DNA of 64,000 bases from Gibbula magus (Eukaryota; Mollusca; Gastropoda; Trochida; Trochidae). The DNA is taken from NCBI GenBank assembly GCA_936450465.1, contig OW388304.1:8252700-8316699 (forward strand), in the 5' to 3' direction. The stretch's first letter is position 1. The number at the start of each line of letters is the position of its first letter. The notes beneath the pieces were generated by a model. It had not been told where the DNA came from and did not search any database. It was given only the letters and a program-made list of their open reading frames with translations. Shown here in pieces: positions 38,501 through 50,500 of the stretch. The position numbers and the translations under genes were made by a program.

Positions 38501-41500
38501 GGCACATCAAAGAAGGGAAGGATTGGTGATGGGAACAGACTGAATTCTCAATTTGAATTTTTTTCACCAAATGCACAAATAACTTTGATTGCAACCAGTC
38601 AGGATTCTGTATCGTTGATAAAAGAAAATAATTGTATTGGAACAGACATGTGTGAAGTTCAGAGTTGGGTCACCTCTGTGGGGAGAGAATGCCAAATAAA
38701 TGCCAAGGGCTATTTTTCGTCCAAATAACAAATACCTTTGATTAATCTATTTGACTTTAATTGCAAATGAATGTAATCTATCTCTGCTCACCTTCTCCAG
38801 GTACCAGGTCTGACGACCAGCCTTAGGTTCCATGGAGACTCTCAGCTTCTTCAGAGGAGCAACGTCGTCAATCTCCATCTGGTGGATAAATAATAACACA
38901 CTGCACGCATATGATAAGATAATGCATTTCAAATATGTAATACAAATGATTAAAACATCTAATAGGACACATTATTTTTATCACAGTTTAAACAACTGTA
39001 AAGTGCTGATGACTAGAAAGAATTTTAGACTTTGACACTTAAGTATAGAACCTGATAAAAGGGCCTCTAAAGCTGACAAATACAATTTTGCATTAAAAAA
39101 ATCTTAAAATTTTCTTTGTTTTGACCCAAACCCCTTTGTTTAAGAAATTTTAATTACTTAGTTTTCCTCCTTGAAATAATTGAAAAATATTTTCTTAGAT
39201 AATCAATGCATAATTTCGACAATAAAGGAAGTGATTCATTATCTTAGAATGTAAACATATATATAGAGAGAGAAATATAGATGTATTGCTCACTTTAATC
39301 AAGTCTGTCCTGGCTCTTTCAAACCTCTCCTCATTCTTGGGCAGTTCGAACTGGGACGACGCGCCCTTCTGTCCGTACACAGTCATGAAGATCTTACAGT
39401 CTGTCCCTGCCTCCGATACATCACCCGTGTGTACAGTCACCTCGTATGGGATCACTGGGGAGGGAGGAGGAATGATACATTAATAAAAAAAAAACAAGGG
39501 TGGAAAGTCTACAGTGTGCTGTATATCCAGACAAGGGAGGGTTTCACTTATTGAAAAGGGAGATGAGGGAGTACCTTAATTGGGGCTCCATCAAATTTAC
39601 ATGGACAAATTTTCAAAAGGGTGTTTATCTTGGGGGTTCTTCAAACACCCTCAATCCCCCTCTCGAAGTGTACATTTTTCTACTGTTGATGAGACATGGT
39701 TCAAACCCTAGACACTGTGATTTGAAACTGAACACACCAACTACATATCCAGATATGTAGAGAAAGGTATGCAAAACATGCCACCAATGAGTTACCATAG
39801 GACAAAAAACTTAGGTCTGTACTCACTAGGTCTGTACGAGGTCACAGAGCTCTGTCCGTCATCAACGCTGAAGACCCTGCTAGTTTTGCCGTCATCCTTG
39901 TCACGTGCCAACCAGCAGCGGGTGGTGAAGTGGAAGTGTTTTCCTTTAGTCGGCACATCCACCTCCACCTCCTTCAAGAACCAACCGGTACCTGGCGCTA
40001 CCCCGTCATGCCCGATCTGGTAGGAAAGAATTGTGTTTTAAATTTGGAAAAAGTCAACAACATAAACTTTTAAACAATTTTAATTCTTTCATTTCTTCTA
40101 ATTTTACTTTACTAATTTCTTCTAATTTGGGACTTCTGTTCTTTATGTAGATATAAAATCTGTCAGGCATCAATCATTATCATAACAAGTTCCACAACAT
40201 GTCACTAGGTACAAGGCTTTTAAAGCTAATAAAGTCCTGTAAATAAAACACTGTACGGCTTATAGCACACTGTCCTGCCATGTTACAATCATGAAATCAT
40301 TAAACCCTGAAACTATCAATTGTCAGCACTGAATGTCCTGAAAAGCCTTATCACTCAGCCACCGGGCTATACCCCTATTACAAATTTACACACCTCTATT
40401 TTCCTGACTTCATCAACATCAATAGCTTCCAATGAGAACGTCTCAACAGAGCCTGGTAGGAAATTCTCTTTCTGCGCCAACTCCAGGAACAGTCTGCCTG
40501 TGTGAACTTTCTTTGGGCCGATAATCCGAACCCACACGTTACTCTCTGTGCCATTATCCTCTCCATTACCCGTCATTACCTTCACTGTGTATGGGATTGC
40601 TGCAAGACAAGATCAATAAAAGTTTAATTTCAAAATCTTCATTATGTCCATCTGATAATCATAATCTATCATCACAGCGACCAGAGGTACAGGAAGAAAG
40701 CCTGCAGTGACTTGGTTGGAACTGGTGAAACACTAGTGGATTATCAATTTGACAGTGACCTGAATCCCATACAGTTCAATAGAAACATGTCAGGAATACA
40801 AGACAGTGGCGGATCCAATGGAGAGGTATGAAAACTTTGGCAGTAAATTTGATGTGAACCAGAGAGAACCACCCTTTTCCTTCTTTCAAAATTCCTGGAT
40901 GCCCCCTATGAGAGATAAAGAAATTAAGTGTAAAGGAATTACTTGGCCCCTCAGGAATCTCCTCCATGGAAGACATGTTGGCTAGCTGCTTCCTGTTGAG
41001 CCGCGGACTCTTGCTGAATGGATCAGAACTCCTAACTGAGTCGAGACTCGTCATTGAACCGATCTTAGTGGACCTCAGTGTTCCAGTACTCGACATCTCA
41101 CCGTCATAACCCTGTAAGGAGTAGAGAGAAGAGCTATAGGCTGTCATTCTCCAAAAGAAGTTGATATTTTAAACTGTTATTACCCGTTCAGAGTTTTCAA
41201 GTTATCATGGATAAGTTTTGACAGGTTGAAAAAAAAAATTAGCAAATATTTTTTAGGGCAAAAAAAAGATAAGAAATAGACACATTTGCCTTTCTTTTCA
41301 AAATTGAGAGAAAAATTATCAGAGAATGATGTAAAGCACATAAGTGAGTTTTAATAAATATAAATTTCTGTACAGTTCAGAATTTGATCATCACTGCCAC
41401 TAACTAAGATATACCATTTCTTTTTATTAATTTTGAAAAAGAATTTGAGACTGAATTGTAAATAATAGTAATTATTGCTATAAAAAAAACAAAGGAACCA

Positions 41501-44500
41501 ATATCTATACCTAGATTTCAAATTATTTCAGAAAACATCTCAATGAGAAAAACTGCAAGTTTAGGGCACATACCTTGACATAAAGATGCCTTTCTATCTT
41601 GCCGTCCCCCTTGTTTTTAGCGAGCCACCTCTCACAGTGGAAGATGAAGTTCTGGTTGTCGTTGGGGTCTGTGATCTCCACACGGTCTAGATACCAGGCC
41701 GGACTGATCATGGAGTTGTCGTGTCGGATGTAGATCTTGTACAGTCTTCCAAGGTCACCTGCTTCAAGCTGGAACCGGTCGTGCTGGAATAGGAATATAT
41801 CGTGACGTTTGATGAACCCTCAAGTTGCTATATTAATGTTAACCCTTTAGCCAAACATTTGCACCCCCAAGCTGGTCGCCAGGTTTTCCCTTAGGCACCC
41901 AAAGTACCAAGACAGCAAATCTGGTACTGTGTAAATGACCAGGATTCGCTGGCCAGTATCTGATCTGTAATTATGTAAGAAAAACTAAGTCCCTTTTCCA
42001 GGGTTTGCCTGCGTGGATATATGAATGTACTATTTACATTCTGGACTAAACTGGGGTCCGTAAGTAAATTTTAAGAGTAAATAAAACAAGAGTCATCAGA
42101 AGATGACATATCCCACCGGTTCCACAAAATTTGTAAAACACATCTTTTACAGATACTTGTGTATCTACTACCGTACTTCAGTTAGTGGGTATTACAGAGT
42201 TTCAGGAATGTTAAGGGTTTTAGACCTCTGCTCCAGAAGCAGTCAAAATCAACAACAACCAACATCCCTCTCATGTTTCTATGGAAACAGAAAAAAATAA
42301 ATTTTTCAGAAAAAATCTGATAATATCAAAAGGCACCACTTCAGTCAATTGGTAATACACATGCAAAGTTTCAGGAAGATATGATGAACGGTTTTGGAGC
42401 TGTGCTCCGGAAACGAACCTGTCTCTGAACAAAGTCCAACTTCAACATGTTTCTATGGAAACGAAAAAAAATAAAATTTTCAGAAATCTGAAAATTTAAA
42501 AAGGCACCACTTCAGTTAGTGGGTAATACACATGCAAAGTTTCAGGAAGATATGATGAACGGTTTTGGAGCTGTGCTCCGGAAACGAACCTGTCTCTGAA
42601 CAAAGTCCAACTTCAACATGTTTCTATGGAAACAAAAAAAAAAAAAAAATTCAAAAATCTGAAAATATCAAAAGGCACCACTTCAGTTAGTGGGTAATAC
42701 ACATGCAAAGTTTCAGGAAGATATGATGAACGGTTTTGGAGCTGTGCTCCGGAAACGAACCTGTCTCTGAACAAAGTCCAACTTCAACATGTTTCTATGG
42801 AAACGAAAAAAAATAAAATTGTCAGAAATCTGAAATATCAAAAGGCACCACTTCAGTTGGTGGGTAATACACATGCAAAGTTTCAGAAAGATATCATGAA
42901 TGGTTTTCGAGTTCTGCTCCGGAAACGAAATGATTACGGACGGACGGAAAGACGGACGGGGCGATGACTATATCCCACGGTATTACATACCGGTGGGATA
43001 AAAATTGACAAAATCAGAGAAAGATATGTTTATGAAAATCGTTAAATTTTATCATAATGCTGTAAAAGTGTTTATGAATAGATAGGAAGATATATTAACA
43101 TGAATTGTCACCAACCTGATTTCTCTCAAACTTGTCACGATGAGTTTCCGAGTTAGCTAGTTTCCTCTCCCCGGTGTCCCCCTTCTCTCCAAATATGGTG
43201 ATGAACACGTTAGCGTCTGTACCGCCTCCCTTCTCGCTGCCCGTGTGCACATTCACCGTGTACTTCTTCGCTGGAAATTAAATTGAAAATTCAAGATAAA
43301 AATGTTAAAGAGCTTTAGAATGTTTTTATGACAATATGAAATTAATTCATGGATGCGACTTGTCAGTATTTTCTAGAGTCATTGTAAAGAAGATAAAGAG
43401 ACATACAAATAAGTTTTGTACCAATTTGGACAATAAAATATTTTGTTGAGTGTATTGTATTTGGATGACTATGACTAATGGCAAGGAGATTTATTGAGAT
43501 TTATTTCTAAGATAACAAACATGTTTTAGCCACCATGACAGGCCTGGCCAATGTACACTTTGCGTAGGGAGTGCTCTGTTACTTCCGCTGTGATAAGGAG
43601 ACATCATTGTTACTGAGGATAATATGCTATGTAAGTGATGTTACATGGAAACAAAAGTTGAAAGGAGACACTTACAATGAAGCTGCAGAAGTTCTGACCT
43701 CATGATTGTTCAATTCAAGAAGCCATTGGTTTTCCATAGGATGAAACTGTTCCTAACTACATTAGTTGTACCGCAGTATTTTGTATTCGTTTCAGTACAC
43801 AGTGCATCAAAGAGTATTTTTGGTTTGTACTCCACACACTATTTTATGTTATTTATTTAATAATATTCTATTTATATATTCAGTGTTACAAGTTTTACAT
43901 TCATTGGATTTCATTTTTAAAAAAAAAGGTTTTGTTTTAACTTTAGTTTGTTGCATTCTTAGTTCTAAACCAAACCAAAAATGTACGAAACTTGGGGTTC
44001 TGTACCGCAATACACATTGAACAAAGCTGAAGTGCACAGTTTCACCCCTAGTTTTAAATACAAACTTCAAACTGAACCGACCCTGTAGTTTGTCCCTGAG
44101 TTTCTGGTCGACCTGTTTGACCTCTCCATCCCTCCCTACGACTTCTTTTGTTGCCTTCGCTGGGACTAGTTCTCGTACAATAGCACTATCATCCTCGTTA
44201 GACGCCAACCACCGGTCACATGGGAACTCAAATGTTATGGAACCCTGAAACAAATGGTTAAAGATGTTTTGCTGTTTTAAATTTTTGGTTATTGTTCTGT
44301 CTGCTGTAGATTATCTCAGTGACTTGTTATATATATAAATGAGGAGGTGTAGCGGGGGTGTAGCTCAGTTGGTAGAGTGTCCGCTCATCACCCGGAAGAC
44401 CAGAGTTCGATTCCCAGACGCATCATACCAAAAGACGTTAAAAGATGGGAATTGTTGCTTCCTTGCTTGACACTCAGCATTATAAGGATAGATCAAAGCT

Positions 44501-47500
44501 TAAACTGGCGCTGCACAGTGGCTGCCGGGTGCAAAATGCACAAACCGAATTTCCTATTTAAATTGTATTGAGGACAATAAAGAGTTATAATTTAAATATG
44601 TTTGAGGCAGATACATAGTGGGAACTCCTTTTGAACAATTGGTTAATGGGTGACTGCATGAACCAAATGAAACAAAAAAATTTGATACATAATTTGAATA
44701 TAAATTTTGAGTAGTATACCATATACATGTATCTGTACTCGAAACAAGAATGAAAGACAAATATTTTAAATTGCAACTTTGATTTAATGTCATATTTTAA
44801 CTTTTACGATTTAATTTAGCTGTCATTACAAAATAAAATTTAAATTATTTATGATTAGTTATTCATATCATATATATTATTTAGTTTAATTACCTGTTGT
44901 TTTCCCTGTGATGTCCAAAAATATGCAGGGGAAAAAAAGGATGAAAAATAAATTAGTACACACACAATATAAGAAATATCATCACACATATTTACAGATT
45001 AAATGTTTTAGTAATATAGCATTAATTATTAAGTTGAATCATTTCATTGACACACACATTATTGATTATAAGCCTTCTACATGACCATGGCATGGATGCA
45101 CAAAGCCCCTTAGTCAAAGTTGATTTGAAGATCAACATACTTTGGTTGAAAATCTGTGGCATATAACGAATCATAAAGGCTCTAAATCTGATTTTAAGTC
45201 CAAAGTGTAGTGTGAGACCTTAAATAGATAATTTAAAGCTTTCATAATTTTGTTATATGCTGCTCATTTTCAAACACTGTATATTTTTCTCAATTTTACC
45301 ATATCAACGTTTTAATATTTAGCTTTGATCTGACGCACTTGATGCTGTGCAGGAATTCAAAGTGATTTTTTTGGCAAAAGAGTGATGTAATTTGTAATTT
45401 GAAAAAGGGCTATAATTTTTGAACGGATTAAAGAGAGCTCACTCCATTCTGTTTTGATGTTAGAGTTTCGCATCTGGTATCCACATTCATAATACATAAT
45501 ACCGCAATATTTTAATAAATATATAATATAAATTATATAATGTAAAAGTGTTATAACTGGGGGCTGTGGGTGCCCTGGGACTGAGAGGGGCTTTGTGCAC
45601 ACAGTTCCACATCAGTAACCAAGATTGGATCATTAGTAATTATAACATAAGATGAACCCATCAAACAAATAATCTACAGTAGAATTAAAAATCTAATGTA
45701 CTAACAATGTATGAAATAAGTCTGAAAAGCCAAAAAGTATTATTTCATCAATTTAGAACAAAAAAATAAAACATCGAACCAACCTGCAGAGGTTGCAGAT
45801 TCTTTGAAGGGATCCTCCTTGGGGTACATATAGCATAAAAATCCTTATTTTTAACTTGATGACAGGTTGTAACTTAATTTTTAAAAATAACAGTAAAAAT
45901 AAGTTCAAAAAACACAAAATAAGTGTTTTCCGAACGTGTGACCACCCTGTGTAGAGCCCCATCCCAGTGCAAACCAAGGGACGTAACTCTATTCTCACCA
46001 CTTATCAATCCGACCAAGTCAGACAGAATAAGGGGAGGTGGGTGGCCGTACCCCAAGGAGGATCCCTTCAAAGAATCTGCAACCTCTGCAGGTTGGTTCG
46101 ATTCTTTTTCAGAAGGGATCCTCCTTGGGGTACATATAGCATAAGGCAGACTCCCAAAGATAGACTTAGGATGTGGAATTCTGTCTGTACACTAAATACC
46201 CCTAAAAAGTGCTCTACTCAATCCAAGAAAGGTGTCACACTTACCAGATCACGTGACCTCCCACGCCGAGGGCTGAGGACGGGTGATCCCTTGGGGACTA
46301 ACCAAACGGCTAACCAGCCTGATTACCGTTACTGAGGCCAAATACCCCCCCCCCCCCCCCCCCCCTTTTTCCAAAGAGACTATGGGGAACAATAGGAGGA
46401 AGTACTTCCCACGAGGCAGTGTCCCAGGGACACCTACTGCCGGGGATAAAATGCCCAAAACAGTGCCATAACTGGTTAAAAAATGAACAATTTTTAGTTA
46501 GTTTTTAGTCCTGAAAAAGAACTGAACTGAACCAAACTGAACAATAACTTGCAAACAACAAGTAACTCGAAAGCTCAATCAGCTAGAGAGTTTCAACTCT
46601 GCCCACCGGAGAGAACCGACTGACCAAACCGAGCACGCTCCCTAGAGTGCCTGTCTAGTTGGTAGTGTCGAATGAACGTGCTCGGCCGGCTCCAAATAGC
46701 GGCGGAGCAGATCTCTTCGATGGGCAGGGCCGCTGCGAACGCCTTAGACGTCGCTACCGCCCTAACCGAGTGAGCTTTCAGCTGACCTGGGGGCTCTAAC
46801 CCCTTATGTACATAGCCCATCACAATAGCAGACACGATCCATCTAGAGATCGACTGCTTCGATGCCGGCAGACCTGGCTTACTACCCCCGTAACAGCAGA
46901 ACAGCTGCTGGTCTTTACGGATACTACGGGTACGTTTTATATAGGTCTTTAACACCCTGCGCACATCCAAAATGTGGGCATGGTTTCCAGTGGACCCCGA
47001 AGAGGCCGGCTGCATAAGAGTCGGCAGTTCGATAGGAGCCGTCACATGGAATGAGTGGTCAACCTTGGGACGATAGCTGTCGGGCAGTCTGATACTGACT
47101 CTGTCTCTATGAAAGACAGTCAGTTCGGGATCCGCTGACATTGCATGAATATCGCCTACCCGCCTGCCCGACGCCAGAGCCACCAAAAAGGCGGTTTTCC
47201 ACGTCAAAAGTTGAAGCGATAGTGCATTCAAATCTTTGAACCCCGGACCTGAGAGCCAATCCAAAACAAATGAAAGGTCCCAAGTGGGGCTGATACGCCG
47301 GACAACCGGACGTATCCTGTCCACACCTGCTAGGAAGCGCTGCACCAATGGATGCGATCCCAAAAGAGCACCGTCCACTGGTACGTGGAAAGCAGAAATA
47401 GCCGTAGAGTATCCCCTGACGGTCGATGCGGCTAAACCAGCATCTAACCTGGACTGGAGGAACTCCAAAACAGCGACTAGATCTGTAGAAAAGGGATCGA

Positions 47501-50500
47501 GTAGCCCTCTATCGCCACACCAGCGCGCATAACAGGCCCATCGATCTTCATACTGAAGGTTTGTCGAATCCCTCCTCGAAGCCAGTATTGTGTCTGCAAC
47601 TCGTGCAGGAATACCGCTCTCCTGGAGGCGATTCCGGACAGTGGCCAAGCCACCCACTGAATCCTGGGATTCGGGTGTGGTGCCCCTTCCTGAAATAGTA
47701 TGTCTCGTCTCGAGGGTAACAGTACAGGAGGCTGTACGAGAAACCTGAGAACGGACGGGAACCAACTCTGAGCCGTCCAAAGTGGTGCCACTAGCACTAG
47801 GAGGCGAGCTGGTTGATTGGTCAACTGAGAAAGAACCCTGGGGATCAGAGGAACTGGAGGGAACGCCCACAGTACTCTGCCCGACCAGTCGATCGCGAAG
47901 GCGTCTCTGGCTAGAGCCCTTGGATCTGGTATTCTTGAGCAGAACACAGGTATCTGATTCGTCATCCCTGACGCAAACAGATCCACCTGGAACGACCCGA
48001 ACAACAGGGAGATAGTTCCGAATATCCCCCGGTCGAGCATCCACTCGTGAGGTGTTAGGATGCGCCGAGACAAGGCGTCCGCACGGACGTTGTCCACTCC
48101 CGGGAGATAAACAGGAACCACCTGAATGCTGAACTGGTCGCACCACAGTAGGAACTGCCACGACTCCTGAAGGAGAGATGGAGACACTGTGCCGCCCTGT
48201 TTCAGAATGTACGACAGGGCTGTCTGGTTGTCCATTTCTAGACGAACCACAAGCCCCTCGATCCGCTCCTTGAAGCACTCGAACACACGTCGAGCTGCTC
48301 TGAGCTCTAGCACGTTGATGTGCAATTTCGACTCCTCCTGAGACCAAAGGCCCGAGGCTGTCAGGTCTTCCAGGACACCCCCCCAGCCTGATAGGGAGGC
48401 GTCTGTCTGGATGGTGACCGAAGGCGTTGGAAGCTCTAGCGGTAGACCCTCGAGAAGGTTGCTCTCGGAAACCCACCACCGAAGGTGCTCTAGCACCCAA
48501 ACCGGTGTGGTTAGAACCTTCTCGAAGCTGTCCGAGTGTGACCACATTCGTGCCAGCGCTTGCTGAACCGGTCTCATACTCAAGCGAGCTCTCCAAACCA
48601 CGTCCACTGTCGACGCCATATGCCCCAGCAACTGAAGCCAAGTCCTGGCCGTGTGGGTGGGCGACTGAAGGAACAAGTGGACTGCCCCGATCACTCTGGA
48701 CACCCTGTCCGGGGCCAGGGATACAGAACCGGAGGCCGTATCGAACCTTGCGCCCAGAAACACCAGGTCCTGCCTGGGGGCGATGTCTGACTTCTTCAGG
48801 TTGATGATCCAACCCAGCTTGAGCAAGATGTCTAACACCTGCTGGGTGGCCTCCTGATTCAGTTCTCGAGACAAGGCTCTTATCAGCCAATCGTCCAGGT
48901 ACGGATGACAACACGTGCCCCGTGACCTGGCGGCCTGTGCCGGTACCAACATCAGTTTGGTAAACACCCTCAGCGCAGTTGAAATGCCGAAGGGAAGTAC
49001 CCGGAACTGGTAACACGTCCCGTCGAAAGAGAACCGAAGAAACTCCTTGAACTCGGGGTGCATTGGAACATGCAGATAAGCATCCTTGAGGTCTATTGAC
49101 GACAGCCAATTTCCCCTCTCTACTGACGCTATCACTGTCCTCAGGGTTTCCATCTTGAACGTTGGAACCTGTAGACTGCGATTCAGGTACTTTAAATTCA
49201 GAATCGGTCTGAACCCTCCGTCCTTCTTGGGTACCAGGAAGTAGGTTGAGTAATAACCACTCTGCTCCTGACCCTGTGGAACTACCTCGATGGCTGCTTT
49301 GTCTAATAAAGCCTGCACCTCGGCGCGAAGGACTTCCGCCTTCTCGGGCAACTCGGGCACCTTCGTGTGCCGTATCCCGGAGAAAGTCGGTGGGTCGTAC
49401 TTCCAAAGTGGTAAGTGGCCCTCCCTGAGCGTGGACAGGACCCAGGTATTTGAGGTGACTTTCTCCCACTCTGAGACGAAGTGAGATAGTCTGCCGCCCA
49501 CTGGAAGATTCTCGGAAAGACAGTGTACCCCCGTCTCCGGCAGCGTTCGAGCTGCCAGACTTTTGGGTGGTGACACAGGCAGTGGAGACCCTAGGATTGC
49601 TTGTTTGGCTTTCCTCGGCTCCGAAAATTCCGCTGGCCATGATTGCCCCTGCGGTTCTGCCCTTTCTTTCCCTTCCCCTTGAATTTCTTCTTGTTGCCCA
49701 TAGGGCCATTCCAAGAAGGTTGGCTCGAACCCCCCGGCGTGGGGTAGAGACCATCAAGGGGGGAGAGCCGCACTCGCTTCTCTTGCGGAGCTGGGTCCTC
49801 GAGGAGCACCTTAGAGTCCTCGAAGGCAACCTTTTGCTCGGCGGCTTCCTTAACTACAGCCTGCGATCCCGGGAAGAGGGTGGACCCCAACCTGTAAGGC
49901 AAGTTCTGTAGTGTGAGGCGTGTGGACTGCGAGTACTTGGACGTCGACAGCCACAGCCGGCGCATCCCCATGACTGCGCCCATTATCTGGCTCGCGGCAC
50001 TCCGAATTGAGTCCCGGGCCAAATAGCTAGATACCTCTGACAGCTGCTTCTGGAATGTAGTCACCTTAGTGCCTACTTCCTGCATCTCCGCCTGGTCCTT
50101 AGCCTGCATAGCAGCAAGGTAGGCCCCGTGCACCGCCACCCTTAGTTGTTGGGCTCCGTTCCTGTACGTGTCCTCATGGGCACGGAACTCGGCCTTAAAC
50201 ATAGCAGCGTGCGACGGAAATGGAGGCAGTCGCCGGCCCTGTTTGCCTAGAGAAGGCTGCGCCTGAGCGCCAGACAGGGTGACAGAGGTCAGGACGCACT
50301 CGTCGATAACCGGTAGGTCGAAGAGACCGTCCTCTCCTAACTGGTACCTCTTATTAAGTTCAGGCAGATCAGCCTTTGTACGGGAACCAGACAGGAGAGG
50401 GTTGATCGCCTCAACCAACAAGCTATCAAGAACGCGGAGCCTGGTCGCCCGAGGCTTGCTGGGAGCAAAAGCCTCCCCCGGTAGACGGAAATCCTCGGAG

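Noticed and set aside
44354..44430. tRNA gene
   Set aside because: A and B boxes are clear, but there is no paired acceptor stem or CCA-like 3' end, and the sequence continues into a SINE body shared by two other loci.
46345..46365. About 21-base poly-C tract in the DIRS 3' region as a functional site
   Set aside because: Homopolymer length is unreliable in assemblies, and no role in DIRS elements is known to me.
47236..49911. Plus-strand ORFs of 60-125 codons across the DIRS element
   Set aside because: They are opposite-strand shadows of the GC-rich RT and Gag-like ORFs, without motifs of their own.
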